64,000 nucleotides of DNA. It comes from Microbacterium sp. Its GTDB lineage: Bacteria > Actinomycetota > Actinomycetes > Actinomycetales > Microbacteriaceae. The translations under genes were made by a program, and so were the position numbers. This document shows, in pieces, positions 7,649 to 17,395 of this stretch (position 1 is its first letter; the number at the start of each line of letters is the position of its first letter). The notes beneath the pieces are model-generated. The model ran no database searches. It saw nothing but the letters and a program-made list of their open reading frames with translations, and had not been told where the DNA came from. The DNA lies in assembly GCA_013823625.1 (NCBI GenBank), contig PNMM01000002.1, positions 372,001 through 436,000 of the forward strand. The letters are read 5' to 3'.

Positions 7649-8262
7649 TAACTCACCCGCTTCGGGGCAGACAGCGTCACATCAGGAGCGCGCAAGTACA
7701 GCGGCTGCGGTGCGGCAAACGGCAGCCCCGCGGCGAGCCGAGCGAGTGCCACATGCGCAAGCGGCACGGCCGCAATCTCGAGCACCTCGTGCGCGGGCAC
7801 GGCCTCATCGGGCGTCCACTCGATACGTGCGACGCGGTGCGCGGGCTCGACGACCGTGGGCAGGGGCAGCCCGGCCGAGTAGACCGTGACGGCGACTTCG
7901 CGGCGGCGGGCATCCGTCACCACGGCGAATCGGCCGGCGGCGATGCCTCCTTCGACGAGTGCGAGCGCCACGGCGTCGTGACTGGGAACGGGCAGCAACG
8001 GGATGCCCCGCGCTATCGCGACCGCGTGCGCCGCCGCGATGCCGACGCGCAAGCCCGTGTAGGGGCCGGGGCCGATGCCCGTGACGACGCCCGTGAGAGC
8101 CGCGGCCGAGACCCCTGGCGCGTGCAGCACCTCGTCGAGAAATGGGCCGATGACTTCGGCGTGCCGACGGGTGTCGTCGGTGCTGCGCTCAGCGAGCACG
8201 CGACCGTCGACCGCGACGACCGCCACGGCGGTGCCCGCCGAGGTGTCAATCGCGAGCAGCAT
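7648..8262 (-). CDS. tsaB: tRNA t6A synthesis protein TsaB
   Basis: 204 residues with the degenerate ASKHA fold: LLAIDTSAGTAVAVV at the N-terminus and GIGPGPYTGLRVGIAAA near residues 63-77. TsaB scaffolds TsaD and has lost catalytic residues; it forms the TsaBDE complex. Its ATG lies inside the end of tsaE (17 bp overlap). Confidence 0.95.
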   Translation of the reverse strand: MLLAIDTSAGTAVAVVAVDGRVLAERSTDDTRRHAEVIGPFLDEVLHAPGVSAAALTGVVTGIGPGPYTGLRVGIAAAHAVAIARGIPLLPVPSHDAVALALVEGGIAAGRFAVVTDARRREVAVTVYSAGLPLPTVVEPAHRVARIEWTPDEAVPAHEVLEIAAVPLAHVALARLAAGLPFAAPQPLYLRAPDVTLSAPKRVS

Positions 8263-8749
8263 GCAGCCAGCCTAGGTCGGCCCACCGCGGGCCGACGCCC
8301 TCGATCGTGACCGTGCGGGGTTCGATCGGCTCGATCTCTTCGGCCGCCGTCGCGCCCGCGCCGGTCGGCCGCTCGATCGTGATCGCGAGCCACTCATCGA
8401 CGAGGTGCTCGAGCAACCCCGCTCCCCACTCGACAACGACGATCGAACCGGCGAAGTCGAGATCGAGATCGTCGAGCTCGGCGGCGTCGCGCAACCGATA
8501 GGCATCGACGTGCACGAGCGAGGGGCCGTCGACGCGCGGATGCGTGCGCGCGAGCACGAACGTCGGACTCGTCACGGCCCCCCGCACGCCGAGCGCGGCA
8601 CCGAGGCCGCGCGTGAGCGTCGTCTTGCCCGCGCCCAGTTCGCCCGTGAGCAACACGGTGTCACCGGCACGCAGTTCGGCGGCGAGCGCCGTACCGAGCC
8701 GCGCCATGGCGTCGGGGTCGGCGATCGACAGAGTGACCGCCACCGTCAC
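8246..8749 (-). CDS. tsaE: tRNA t6A synthesis ATPase TsaE
   Basis: 167 residues from the GTG at 8749, whose bases overlap the alr stop as GTGA. A second in-frame GTG two codons later is possible. Walker A is GELGAGKTTL near residues 36-45; switch-like SPTFVLAR and VHVDAYRL follow, ending with VVEWGAG. It is the ATPase that resets the TsaBD complex. The C-terminal Ala/Glu-rich stretch before PRTVTI is longer than in E. coli. Confidence 0.95.
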   Translation of the reverse strand: MTVAVTLSIADPDAMARLGTALAAELRAGDTVLLTGELGAGKTTLTRGLGAALGVRGAVTSPTFVLARTHPRVDGPSLVHVDAYRLRDAAELDDLDLDFAGSIVVVEWGAGLLEHLVDEWLAITIERPTGAGATAAEEIEPIEPRTVTIEGVGPRWADLGWLHAARD

Positions 8750-9840
8750 GCCCCCGTGCGATGTACGCGACGCCCGAGGCGCGTCACGAGCTCGTAGGCG
8801 ATCGTGCCCGCCGCATCGGCCCACTCGTCGACACTCGGGTCACCTTCGGCGGGGTTGCCCCACAGCACAGCGCGGTCGCCCACGGCAACCGGAGCGTCGC
8901 CGACGTCAACGATGAGCTGGTCCATCGCGATGCGCCCGACCGCGCGGTGCACGGCGTCGCCGATGCGCACGGGTGCATCAACCGCCGCGCGCGGCACGCC
9001 ATCGGCATACCCGAGCGGCACGAGAGCGAGCGTCGTGGGGGCAGCCGTGCGGTGCAGGTAGCCATACGACACACCACTACCCGCGGGCACGCGCTTGAGC
9101 CCGACGACGCGAGCGCTCAGTTGCATCGCCGGCACGAGCGGCAGCGTGCCCCGCAAGTGGCGCTCCGGAGCGATGCCGTAGAGCGCCAGCCCGAGCCGCA
9201 CCATGTCGTACCGGGCGGCCGGGTGGTCGAGAGCCGCGGCCGACGCGGCGAGATGACGGATGCCCGGGTCAAGATCGACCGAGCGCACCGCATCCACAAA
9301 CCGCTCGAAGGCGACCACTTGCGCGCGATCATCGTCGGGCGAGGTGTTCGACAAGTGGCTGAATACACCGCCCAGGTGCACGGTGTTCGCGGAGACGGCA
9401 GCCGCCAGCTCGTCGACGAAGGCGGCCCACTCTGATTCGACGACGCCATTGCGCGAGAGGCCCGTGTCGACCTTGACGTGCACCGTGGCTCGGTGTCCGG
9501 TCGCTGCGGCCCGAGCGAGCTGCTCGCGTGAGCTGATGCCGAGCATGATGCCCGCCTCGGCCGCCGCGGCGAAGTCGGCCTCGGGGTCGTGCAGCCACGC
9601 CAGCACGGGGGCATCGATGCCCGCGGCCCGTAGCTCAAAGGCCTCATCGAGATCGGCAACACCCAGATGATCAACGCCGGCCTCGAGGGCGGCCCGCGCC
9701 GCCGTGACCGCGCCATGGCCGTAGCCGTCGGCCTTGACGATCGCCATGGTGTGGCGCGTGGGCACGAGGCGGCGCATGGCCTCGGCGTTCGCCCCGATGG
9801 CCGATGCCGAAATGCGGGCTTCGCGCAGCGGGCGCGTCAT
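8746..9840 (-). CDS. alr: Alanine racemase
   Basis: 364 residues. The PLP lysine is in AIVKADGYGHG (about 33-43). The C-terminal domain carries GSGVSYGYLHR with the second catalytic tyrosine and a regular PLGYADGVPR motif. It makes D-alanine for peptidoglycan. The start overlaps the acpS stop (ATGA) and the stop overlaps the tsaE start, so the three genes are translationally coupled. No nnrD gene lies between acpS and alr, unlike in many Actinobacteria. Confidence 0.96.
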   Translation of the reverse strand: MTRPLREARISASAIGANAEAMRRLVPTRHTMAIVKADGYGHGAVTAARAALEAGVDHLGVADLDEAFELRAAGIDAPVLAWLHDPEADFAAAAEAGIMLGISSREQLARAAATGHRATVHVKVDTGLSRNGVVESEWAAFVDELAAAVSANTVHLGGVFSHLSNTSPDDDRAQVVAFERFVDAVRSVDLDPGIRHLAASAAALDHPAARYDMVRLGLALYGIAPERHLRGTLPLVPAMQLSARVVGLKRVPAGSGVSYGYLHRTAAPTTLALVPLGYADGVPRAAVDAPVRIGDAVHRAVGRIAMDQLIVDVGDAPVAVGDRAVLWGNPAEGDPSVDEWADAAGTIAYELVTRLGRRVHRTGA

Positions 9841-10193
9841 GACTCCGCCACCACGAACGCGATCGCGACTCCCGCATCGTGCGACATCGAGACGTGCAGC
9901 GACGCAATGCCCCGCGCAGCGACGATGTCTGCCGCGCGACCGCTCACGACCAGATCGGGGTTGCCCTCGGCGTCAGCGATCACGCGCATGTCGTGCCAAC
10001 TGACCCCGTCGGTGGCGCCGAGTGCCTTCAAGAGCGCTTCTTTCGCCGCGAAGCGACCGGCGAGTGAGCGCAACGGTAAGTCGCGCTCGTTCTCGGCAAA
10101 GAGTCGATCGCGCAATCGGGGCGTGCGGTCGAGAGCGCGCTCGAAGCGCGCGAGGTCGACGACATCGACTCCGATCCCGACGATCCGCCCCAT
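9837..10193 (-). CDS. acpS: Holo-[acyl-carrier-protein] synthase
   Basis: 118 residues from the ATG at 10193; an upstream extension would enter glmS. Motif 1 is GIGVDVVDLARFERAL and motif 3 is RFAAKEALLKALG, with the Mg-binding Asp and Glu in place. It moves the phosphopantetheine arm from CoA to ACP. It starts 28 bp after glmS. Confidence 0.95.
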   Translation of the reverse strand: MGRIVGIGVDVVDLARFERALDRTPRLRDRLFAENERDLPLRSLAGRFAAKEALLKALGATDGVSWHDMRVIADAEGNPDLVVSGRAADIVAARGIASLHVSMSHDAGVAIAFVVAES

Positions 10194-10221
10194 CGCGTGC
10201 TCGATGACCCCGTCGACCCGG

Positions 10222-12072
10222 CTATTCGACCGTGACCGACTTGGCGAGGTTGCGCGGCTGGTCAACGTCGAGACCCTTTGCCGCGGCGAGCTCCATGCCG
10301 AAGATGTGCAGCGGAACGACCGCAAGCAACGGCTCGAAGAACGGCGAGGCGAGAGGAATGCGAATGACCTCGTCGGCGTGCGGAAGCACGGCAACGTCGC
10401 CTTCTTCGGCGATCGCGATCACGCGCGCACCGCGGGCACGAATCTCTTGGATGTTCGAGACCACCTTGGCGTGCAACGAGTTAGGGTCACGCGGGCTCGG
10501 AACGATCACGAACACGACTTGCCCCGGCTCGATCAAGGCGATCGGCCCGTGCTTGAGCTCGCCAGCGGCAAAGCCTTCAGCATGGATATACGCGAGTTCT
10601 TTGAGCTTGAGGGCACCCTCGAGGGCTACCGGGTAGCCGACGTGGCGACCGAGGAAGAGCACCGAGCGCGTGTCGGCCATCCAGTGCGCGAGTTCTTTGA
10701 TGCGCTCACCCGTCGCGAGCACGGTCGAGAGCTTTTCGGGCACTGACTGCAACTCGGCCACGAGGCCGCGCGCACGCTCGAGGCTGAGAGTGCCGCGAAC
10801 CTGGCCGAGCTGGAGACCGAGCAGGTAGATCGCGGTGATCTGCGCCACGAACGCCTTGGTCGACGCGACCGCGACCTCGGGGCCTGCGTGGGTGTAGACG
10901 ACGGCGTCAGACTCGCGCGGAATCGTTGCGCCTTGCGTGTTGCAGATCGAGAGCGTACGGGCACCCTGCTCGCGGGCGTACTTGACCGCCATCAAGGTGT
11001 CCATCGTCTCGCCCGACTGGCTGATCGAGACCACGAGAGTGTTCGGCGAGAGCACCGGCTCGCGGTAGCGGAACTCGTGCGCGAGCTCGACGTCAACCGG
11101 AATGCGCGCCCACTGCTCAATCGCATACTTGCCCACCATTCCGGCGTAGGCGGCCGTGCCACACGCGATGATGAGTACGCGGTCGATGCTCGAGAGCACG
11201 TCTGCGCCGAGCGCCGTCACTTCGGGCAGGTCGACGAGACCGTCGTGGACGCGGCCAATGATGGTCTTGGCGACCGCTTCAGGCTCTTCGCTGATCTCTT
11301 TCGCCATGAAGCTCGACCAGCCGCCCTTTTCGGCGGCCGAGGCATCCCAATCCACCTCGAAGGTTTTGGGTGACACGGGAGTGCCCTCGAAGTCGACAAC
11401 CTCGACACTGTCGGGGCGAATCGTGACGAGCTGGTCTTGGCCGATCTCCATGGCATGGTGCGTGTACTCGACGAATGCGGCAACGTCAGAGCCCAAGAAG
11501 TTTTCGCCCTCGCCGAGACCGATCACGAGCGGCGAATTGCGGCGAGCGCCGACGACGACGTTCGGCTGGTCAGAGTGCACGGCCAGCAAGGTGAAGGCAC
11601 CCTCAAGGCGGTTGACGACGCTCAGCATCGCCGTCGTGAGGTCTCCCGACTCGCGGAAGGCATCGCCCACGAGCAGTGCGGCGACCTCGCTGTCGGTCTG
11701 CGAGCTAAACGTGTGACCGCCCGCGAGCAATTCAGCCTTGAGTTCAGAGAAGTTTTCGATGATGCCGTTGTGAATGAGCGCGAGCTTGCCCTCGTCACCG
11801 AGGTGGGGGTGAGCGTTCTCGTCGGTCGGGCCGCCGTGGGTTGCCCACCGGGTGTGGCCAATGCCCGTCTGCCCATCGGTCAGCGGGGTCGCCACGAGGT
11901 CGTCGCTCAGAATGCCGAGCTTGCCCGCGTGCTTTCGCGTGTCGAGGTGGCCGTGATCATCGATGACCGCGACTCCCGCGGAGTCATACCCCCGGTATTC
12001 GAGTCGCTTCAGGCCGCCCAGAAGCACCTCTACGCTGCTCCGGGTTCCGACATACCCCACGATTCCGCACAT
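10222..12072 (-). CDS. glmS: Glutamine-fructose-6-phosphate aminotransferase
   Basis: 616 residues, the family length. Translation starts at MCGIVGYVG so that Cys2 becomes the glutaminase nucleophile; the longer frame is overlap with coaA. The N-terminal Ntn glutaminase (1-240) is followed by two SIS sugar-isomerase domains with [10 protein letters not shown] and the C-terminal AKSVTVE signature. It makes glucosamine-6-phosphate, feeding GlmM. There is no Shine-Dalgarno sequence, and a -10-like TAGAAT lies 8 bases before the ATG, so the message may be leaderless. Confidence 0.97.
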   Translation of the reverse strand: MCGIVGYVGTRSSVEVLLGGLKRLEYRGYDSAGVAVIDDHGHLDTRKHAGKLGILSDDLVATPLTDGQTGIGHTRWATHGGPTDENAHPHLGDEGKLALIHNGIIENFSELKAELLAGGHTFSSQTDSEVAALLVGDAFRESGDLTTAMLSVVNRLEGAFTLLAVHSDQPNVVVGARRNSPLVIGLGEGENFLGSDVAAFVEYTHHAMEIGQDQLVTIRPDSVEVVDFEGTPVSPKTFEVDWDASAAEKGGWSSFMAKEISEEPEAVAKTIIGRVHDGLVDLPEVTALGADVLSSIDRVLIIACGTAAYAGMVGKYAIEQWARIPVDVELAHEFRYREPVLSPNTLVVSISQSGETMDTLMAVKYAREQGARTLSICNTQGATIPRESDAVVYTHAGPEVAVASTKAFVAQITAIYLLGLQLGQVRGTLSLERARGLVAELQSVPEKLSTVLATGERIKELAHWMADTRSVLFLGRHVGYPVALEGALKLKELAYIHAEGFAAGELKHGPIALIEPGQVVFVIVPSPRDPNSLHAKVVSNIQEIRARGARVIAIAEEGDVAVLPHADEVIRIPLASPFFEPLLAVVPLHIFGMELAAAKGLDVDQPRNLAKSVTVE

Positions 12073-12080
12073 AACCAACC

Positions 12081-12086
12081 ATTCTA
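12081..12086 (-). promoter_or_regulatory. Candidate -10 box for a leaderless glmS transcript
   Basis: TAGAAT on the minus strand ends 8 bases before the glmS ATG, so transcription would begin at or next to the start codon. The -35 region is poor (GGACTG-like). The 58 bp gap to divergent coaA must hold both promoters. Confidence 0.3.
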
Positions 12087-12130
12087 CGGCCCCTGCCAGG
12101 GCGCAGTCCCCGGGGGTACTGTGGGGGGCG

Positions 12131-13075
12131 ATGAGCGATCCACACGCAGCGCGCGAGACGAGCCCGTTCGACGAGATCGACCGGCACCAGTGGGCCGCCC
12201 TGGCTCCCGCCACCGCGCATCCGTTGACCGAAACCGAGCTCGTGCAGCTTCGCGGTCTCGGCGACGCGCTCGACATGCGCGAGGTCGCCGAGGTCTACGT
12301 TCCGTTGAGCCGCTTGCTGAGCTTGTATGCCGTGGGCGCCCGCGAACTGCACCAGGCGACGCGCAGCTTCTTGGGCGAGCCCGGTCAACACACTCCTTTT
12401 GTCATTGGCGTGGCGGGCTCGGTTGCCGTGGGCAAGTCGACGATCGCGCGACTGCTGCGCGAACTGCTGTCTCGCTGGCCCGACACTCCTCGGGTCGAAC
12501 GCGTGACGACCGACGGCTTCTTGCTGCCGACCGACGAACTCGCGCGGCGCGGCATTCTGCATCGCAAGGGGTTTCCCGAGTCGTACGACCGCCGCGCCCT
12601 GCTGAGGTTTGTAGCGCGGGTAAAGGCGGGAGCAGATGAAGTGCGCGCTCCGGTCTACAGCCACTTGAGCTACGACCGCGTGCCCGGTGCCGAAATCATT
12701 GTGCGCCGCCCCGACATCTTGATTGTCGAGGGCCTCAACGTCTTGCAGCCGCCCAACCTGGGTGCCTCGCTCGCCGTGAGCGATCTCTTCGACTTCACGA
12801 TTTATGTGGATGCCCGCACGAGCGACATCGCGCAGTGGTACGAAGAGCGCTTCTTGGCACTGCAGCGCGGCGCCTTCACTGATCCGCGCAGCTACTTTCA
12901 CCGCTATGCCGCGCTCTCGCCCGACGAGGCGCTCGACAAGGCTCGCGAGATCTGGCGCGAGGTCAACGAGCCCAACCTCGTGCAGAACATTTTGCCCACG
13001 CGCGCTCGCGCCTCACTCGTGCTTCGCAAGGCGAGCGATCACACGGTCGAAACCGTGCTGCTGCGCAAGATCTGA
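12131..13075 (+). CDS. coaA: Type I pantothenate kinase
   Basis: 314 residues, the CoaA length. The ATG at 12131 follows GGGGGG; the upstream frame crosses glmS. P-loop [12 protein letters not shown] lies near residues 96-107, followed by VTTDGFLLP and the [13 protein letters not shown] strand. It performs the first committed step of CoA synthesis. The last base of its stop is shared with the start of the methyltransferase (TGATG). Confidence 0.97.
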   Translation: MSDPHAARETSPFDEIDRHQWAALAPATAHPLTETELVQLRGLGDALDMREVAEVYVPLSRLLSLYAVGARELHQATRSFLGEPGQHTPFVIGVAGSVAVGKSTIARLLRELLSRWPDTPRVERVTTDGFLLPTDELARRGILHRKGFPESYDRRALLRFVARVKAGADEVRAPVYSHLSYDRVPGAEIIVRRPDILIVEGLNVLQPPNLGASLAVSDLFDFTIYVDARTSDIAQWYEERFLALQRGAFTDPRSYFHRYAALSPDEALDKAREIWREVNEPNLVQNILPTRARASLVLRKASDHTVETVLLRKI

Positions 13076-13902
13076 TGAGCGACGACCCGGGCGCATCGCC
13101 GGCCACCTACACTCACGGACACCACGAGAGCGTGCTGGCCGCACACCGCTGGCGCACAATCGCCAACTCTGCTGCCTACCTCGAGCCACATCTCACCGCC
13201 GGCAGATCGCTGCTCGATGTCGGCTGCGGCCCGGGCACGATTACGGCGGAGTTCGCCACGCGCCTCTCCCCCGGCCGAGTCGTCGGGGTGGACGCCGCTG
13301 CCGACGCCATCGTCGCTGCCGAGCGCCACGCTGCCGAGGTCGGAGCGACAATCGACCTCGTCCAGGCCGACGCGCTCGCCTTGCCGTTCGCCGACGGCAC
13401 GTTTGACATCACACACACCCACCAAACCCTGCAGCATGTCGCCGAACCGGTTTCCATGCTGCAAGAGATGGCTCGCGTCACCGTGACCGGAGGCATCATC
13501 GCTGCGCGCGAGGTCGACTACGCGGCAACCGCGATCTACCCGTTGTCACCAGAACTCGAGCTGTGGCTCGATCTCTATCGACGGGTGCATCGCGGCAATG
13601 GTGGCGAGCCGGATGCCGGTCGGCACATGACGGCGTGGGCACGATCGGCGGGCCTGCGATCCATAGCGACCACGGCATCCGTCTGGTTGTTTCAGTCTCC
13701 CGCTGAGCGCGCCTGGTGGGGTGGCGCCTGGGCAGAGAGAGTACTGCAGTCATCGTTCGCGCACGACGCCCGTGAGGGTGGTCACGCAACGCAGCGCGAA
13801 CTGGAATCCATCAGCGCAGCGTGGAAGGAATGGGCCGCCAACGACGACGCGGTACTGACCATGACGCATGTCGAAGTCATTGCCACGCCCGACCGCGGCT
13901 GA
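13075..13902 (+). CDS. Class I SAM-dependent methyltransferase (UbiE-like)
   Basis: 275 residues. Motif I is LLDVGCGPGTIT near 46-57, then GVDAAADAI, and HTHQTLQHVAEP as motif IV. The fold resembles Methyltransf_11/UbiE enzymes acting on small molecules. It is coupled to coaA by a one-base overlap and converges on glmM with an 11 bp gap. The substrate is unknown; a quinone or small metabolite is only a guess. Confidence 0.82.
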   Translation: MSDDPGASPATYTHGHHESVLAAHRWRTIANSAAYLEPHLTAGRSLLDVGCGPGTITAEFATRLSPGRVVGVDAAADAIVAAERHAAEVGATIDLVQADALALPFADGTFDITHTHQTLQHVAEPVSMLQEMARVTVTGGIIAAREVDYAATAIYPLSPELELWLDLYRRVHRGNGGEPDAGRHMTAWARSAGLRSIATTASVWLFQSPAERAWWGGAWAERVLQSSFAHDAREGGHATQRELESISAAWKEWAANDDAVLTMTHVEVIATPDRG

Positions 13903-13913
13903 CGACCGGCTGG

Positions 13914-15275
13914 CTAGACGGCGAGCTGCTCGCGCACGACTGCAGCCAAGCGATCGGCAACCTCTTCGGCAGTGTGCTGCTCGGCGGCCTCGACCATGAC
14001 ACGAACCATGGGCTCGGTTCCGCTCGCGCGCAGCAGCACGCGGCCGCTGTCGCCGAGCGCGGCCTCTTCGGCCGCGACGGCCGCCGCGATGATTGCGTGG
14101 CCCTCGAGCGCCGTCCGGTCGACGCCGCGCACGTTAATGAGCACTTGCGGAAACACCGTCATGACATCGGCCAGCTCGGCGAGCGTCTGCCCCGAGCGCA
14201 CCATCTCGGCCGCGAGTTGCAGTCCCGTGAGAATGCCGTCGCCTGTCGTCGCGTGCTCACTCATGATGATGTGGCCCGATTGCTCGCCACCCAGACTCAG
14301 CCCGTGTTCGGCGAGCGCCTCGAGAACGTAGCGGTCACCGACGCCCGTCTCGATCATGCGCACACCGTGCTCGGCCATCGCGCGCTTGAGCCCCAGGTTG
14401 CTCATGACCGTGGCGACAAGGGTGTCGTCGGTGAGCAAGCCGCGCGCCTTCATCGAGAGCGCAATGATCGCCATGATCTGGTCGCCGTCGATGACGCGAC
14501 CCGCAGCATCCACCGCCAAACAGCGGTCGGCGTCGCCATCGTGCGCGATGCCGAGGTCAGCACCGTGCTCGAGAACCGCCGCTTGCAGGGGCTCGAGGTG
14601 TGTTGACCCGACGCCATCGTTGATGTTGAGGCCATCGGGGTCGCTTCCGATCACCGTGACGCGAGCGCCCGCATCGGCAAAGACCTGGGGCGAAATACCC
14701 GCCGCGGCGCCGTGCGCACAGTCGATCACGACGTGCAAGCCCGCGAGCGACACGTCGACCGTGCCGAGCAGGTGCAGCACGTAACGGTCTTCGGCGTCGG
14801 CAAAGCGACGGATGCGACCGACGCCCGCGCCGGTCGGCGCGAGCTTTTCGCCCGACATCGCCTCTTCGATGCGGTCTTCGACCGCATCGGGCAGCTTCGT
14901 GCCCCCGAACGAAAAGAACTTGATGCCGTTGTCGGGTGCCGGATTGTGCGAGGCCGAGATCATGACGCCGAAGTCGGCACCAATATCGCCCACGAGAAAC
15001 GCCGCGGCCGGGGTCGGAATCACGCCGGCATCGAGAACGTCAATGCCCGAACTCGCGAGCCCCGCCGAGACGGCAGCCGTCAAGAATTGGCCAGAGACGC
15101 GCGGGTCTCGCGCGACAATCGCCGTCGGGCGCTTGCCCGCGGCGCGCAACTCTTCAGCGTGCCTCCCCGAGGTGAGCACGCGAGCAGCGGCCTGGGAGAG
15201 GCCGAGGGCGAGGTCAGCGGTGAGATCACCGTTGGCCAGCCCTCGAACCCCATCCGTGCCGAAAAGTCGACCCAT
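13914..15275 (-). CDS. glmM: Phosphoglucosamine mutase
   Basis: 453 residues. The catalytic phosphoserine is in [13 protein letters not shown] (about 99-111); the metal loop is AHDGDADRC; the sugar loop GGEQSGH and the phosphate loop [12 protein letters not shown] are intact. It converts glucosamine-6-phosphate to the 1-phosphate for UDP-GlcNAc. It lies 22 bp after rpsI and is probably co-transcribed with rplM-rpsI, the usual actinobacterial order. Confidence 0.97.
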   Translation of the reverse strand: MGRLFGTDGVRGLANGDLTADLALGLSQAAARVLTSGRHAEELRAAGKRPTAIVARDPRVSGQFLTAAVSAGLASSGIDVLDAGVIPTPAAAFLVGDIGADFGVMISASHNPAPDNGIKFFSFGGTKLPDAVEDRIEEAMSGEKLAPTGAGVGRIRRFADAEDRYVLHLLGTVDVSLAGLHVVIDCAHGAAAGISPQVFADAGARVTVIGSDPDGLNINDGVGSTHLEPLQAAVLEHGADLGIAHDGDADRCLAVDAAGRVIDGDQIMAIIALSMKARGLLTDDTLVATVMSNLGLKRAMAEHGVRMIETGVGDRYVLEALAEHGLSLGGEQSGHIIMSEHATTGDGILTGLQLAAEMVRSGQTLAELADVMTVFPQVLINVRGVDRTALEGHAIIAAAVAAEEAALGDSGRVLLRASGTEPMVRVMVEAAEQHTAEEVADRLAAVVREQLAV

Positions 15276-15297
15276 GACGAGTCTTCTCCTCGATCGA

Positions 15298-15807
15298 CTA
15301 GCGCTTCGAGTACTGAGGAGCCTTGCGGGCCTTCTTGAGACCGGCCTTCTTGCGCTCGATCACGCGCGCGTCGCGCGTGAGGAAGCCGGCCTTCTTGAGC
15401 GTGGGGCGGTTGTTCTCGCGGTCGATCTCGTTGAGAGCGCGCGCGATGGCGAGACGCAAAGCGCCGGCCTGGCCCGAGGGGCCACCACCGGTGATGCGCG
15501 CGACGACGTCGTAGGCACCACCCAGCTGCAGGATCGTGAAGGGGTCGTTGATGAGCTGCTGGTGCAGCTTGTTCGGGAAGTAGTCCTCGAGCGTGCGCCC
15601 GTTGACCTTGTAAGTGCCGGCACCCGGGTTGATGCGCACGCGGGCGATGGCCTGCTTGCGACGACCCACGGCCGCGCCACCAACCGAGAGGATGGCGCGG
15701 GGCGCCACCGATGCTGCGGGAGCAGCCGACTCGGTCGTGTAGCTCTCGGGAGCCGACTCAGGAGTGATGTCGTCGGTGTTGATGTCGGTGTTCGTAACGT
15801 CTGCCAC
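15298..15807 (-). CDS. rpsI: 30S ribosomal protein S9
   Basis: 169 residues: about 40 acidic/Ala-rich N-terminal residues precede the conserved core, which starts at [13 protein letters not shown]. The end [12 protein letters not shown] is the universal S9 tail reaching the P-site tRNA. GTG start at 15807 with AAGGA upstream. The N-terminal extension is longer than the E. coli form and is common in Actinobacteria. Confidence 0.97.
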   Translation of the reverse strand: MADVTNTDINTDDITPESAPESYTTESAAPAASVAPRAILSVGGAAVGRRKQAIARVRINPGAGTYKVNGRTLEDYFPNKLHQQLINDPFTILQLGGAYDVVARITGGGPSGQAGALRLAIARALNEIDRENNRPTLKKAGFLTRDARVIERKKAGLKKARKAPQYSKR

Positions 15808-15837
15808 GATGCTGATTCCTTAGCGTCTGCGCGGCCG

Positions 15838-16284
15838 CTACTGGGCGACCTGGTCGAGGGTGTAGATCGTCGGCTGCTGCGCAGCGTGCGGGTGCTCGGC
15901 ACCCGTGTAGACCTTGAGCTTCTTGATCTGGGCGCGGCCCAGCGAGTTCTTCGGCAGCATGCCGCGAATGGCCTTCTCGACGGCACGCTCGGGGTTCTTC
16001 TCGAGCAGCTCGCTGTAGGAGGTCGCCGTGAGGCCGCCCGGGTAACCCGAGTGGCGGTAGGCCTTCTTCTGCGCGAGCTTCGAGCCCGTCAGGGCCACCT
16101 TGTCGGCATTGATGATGATGACGAAGTCGCCCATGTCCATGTGCTGGGCGAAGGTCGGCTTGTGCTTGCCGCGCAAGAGGACGGCGGCGTGGCTGGCGAG
16201 GCGGCCCAGGACGACATCGGTTGCGTCGATGACGACCCAGTTGCGCTGAACGTCAGCGGGAGTGGGGCTGAAAGTGCGCGTCAC
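15838..16284 (-). CDS. rplM: 50S ribosomal protein L13
   Basis: 148 residues from the GTG at 16284, giving the family start [20 protein letters not shown]. The signature [12 protein letters not shown] and the end [14 protein letters not shown] are present. The ribosome site is weak (GAAAG), while a strong promoter and a 120-base leader lie upstream, which would suit control by leader structure. It forms an operon with rpsI. Confidence 0.97.
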   Translation of the reverse strand: MTRTFSPTPADVQRNWVVIDATDVVLGRLASHAAVLLRGKHKPTFAQHMDMGDFVIIINADKVALTGSKLAQKKAYRHSGYPGGLTATSYSELLEKNPERAVEKAIRGMLPKNSLGRAQIKKLKVYTGAEHPHAAQQPTIYTLDQVAQ

Positions 16285-16334
16285 AGTGCTAGTACTTTCG
16301 TGTCGAGTAGTTCGTGAATCCCGCTCCGGGGGGA

Positions 16335-16358
16335 GTTCGTGTCTCGATGAGAACGAAC
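16335..16358 (-). promoter_or_regulatory. Hairpin in the rplM leader
   Basis: GTTCGT pairs with ACGAAC and an inner TCTC with GAGA, within the predicted untranslated leader between the rplM promoter and its GTG. L13 leader autoregulation is known in other bacteria; equivalence here is inferred. Confidence 0.35.
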
Positions 16359-16411
16359 GCCACGGTGGAGGGCTCAACCGGATGGCCGTCGGCGACGGGC
16401 ACCAAGGGTCG

Positions 16412-16440
16412 AGCCTACCCGTCGGCGGGAGGCCGGTCAA
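16412..16440 (-). promoter_or_regulatory. Predicted promoter of rplM-rpsI
   Basis: TTGACC (16435-16440), a 17-base spacer, then TAGGCT (16412-16417) on the minus strand. This is a close match to the actinobacterial housekeeping consensus, placed between the truA stop and rplM. Initiation is expected near 16405. Confidence 0.75.
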
Positions 16441-16450
16441 TCTGAGGCGA

Positions 16451-17332
16451 TTAGTCAGAGGGGTCGGATGCCCGGCCCACGGGCTCGCGACGAGCTCGCG
16501 TGAGCTCCGCGCGCGCCCCGAGCTCGGCGTCGGGCGGGTAGGCCACCTCGACGAGCGTGAGCCCTTTCGCCGCCACGACCGGAAACGCGTTGGCCTTCAC
16601 GGCGGCATCGAGAATGCGCGTGAGCTCATCGTGCTCGAGCTTGCCGAGGCCCACCGCGACCGCTGCACCCACGAGCGCACGCACCATCGAGTGGCAGAAG
16701 GCATCGGCCCGCACGGTGGCGATGAGCACACCCTCGGCATCGCGCGTCCACTCGTAGTCGAGCAGAGTACGAACGGTGGTCGCGCCCTCGCGCGGCTTAC
16801 AGAAGGCCGCGAAGTCATGCAAGCCGCGCAGACTGCGGGCAGCAGCATCCATCGCCGCCTCATCAAGAGCACTCGGATGCCACAGCGTGTGCGCCCGTCG
16901 GCGCGGGTCGTGACCGCTCGTCGCGTCAGCGATGCGGTACTCATAGCGGCGCCACAGGGGCGAAAAACGCGCGTCGAAGCCCTCGGGGGCCACCGTCACG
17001 CGCGAGATCACCACATCTTTCGCCGTGGCCGCGATGATGCCGTTGAGGCGCCGCGTGAGTGACGCTTCGGTGGTTGCGCCGCGACGCGCCGCCGCGATCG
17101 CCCGCCACTGCTGCTCGGTCAGATCGATATGCGCGACCTGCCCCGTGGCGTGCACTCCCGCGTCGGTGCGACCCGCCACGACGAGGCGTACTTCAAGATC
17201 GGGATGCCGCACGAGCGTCGCAATCGCGTCTTCGATGACCTCTTGCACGGTGCGCAGACCCGGCTGCTTGCTCCAGCCCGAGAAAGCTGTGCCGTCGTAG
17301 GCGATATCGAGCCGCAGGCGCACAGTCTCCAC
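16451..17332 (-). CDS. truA: tRNA pseudouridine(38-40) synthase
   Basis: 293 residues. The catalytic aspartate is in [14 protein letters not shown] (about 54-67); the start [16 protein letters not shown] is typical. It modifies U38-U40 in tRNA anticodon arms. In most Actinobacteria truA directly follows rplQ; here a 3 kb acyltransferase/GNAT segment separates them. The C-terminus is about 20 residues longer than the E. coli enzyme. Confidence 0.96.
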   Translation of the reverse strand: METVRLRLDIAYDGTAFSGWSKQPGLRTVQEVIEDAIATLVRHPDLEVRLVVAGRTDAGVHATGQVAHIDLTEQQWRAIAAARRGATTEASLTRRLNGIIAATAKDVVISRVTVAPEGFDARFSPLWRRYEYRIADATSGHDPRRRAHTLWHPSALDEAAMDAAARSLRGLHDFAAFCKPREGATTVRTLLDYEWTRDAEGVLIATVRADAFCHSMVRALVGAAVAVGLGKLEHDELTRILDAAVKANAFPVVAAKGLTLVEVAYPPDAELGARAELTRARREPVGRASDPSD

Positions 17333-17395
17333 AACCGCCCAGTGTACGGCGCGTTATTTGACCCGCGGCGTTCGGGGCGCGACGCTTGAGACACC

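Noticed and set aside
10222-12130. glmS ribozyme or other riboswitch in front of glmS
   Set aside because: The gap to coaA is only 58 bases, too short, and the ribozyme is known from Firmicutes.
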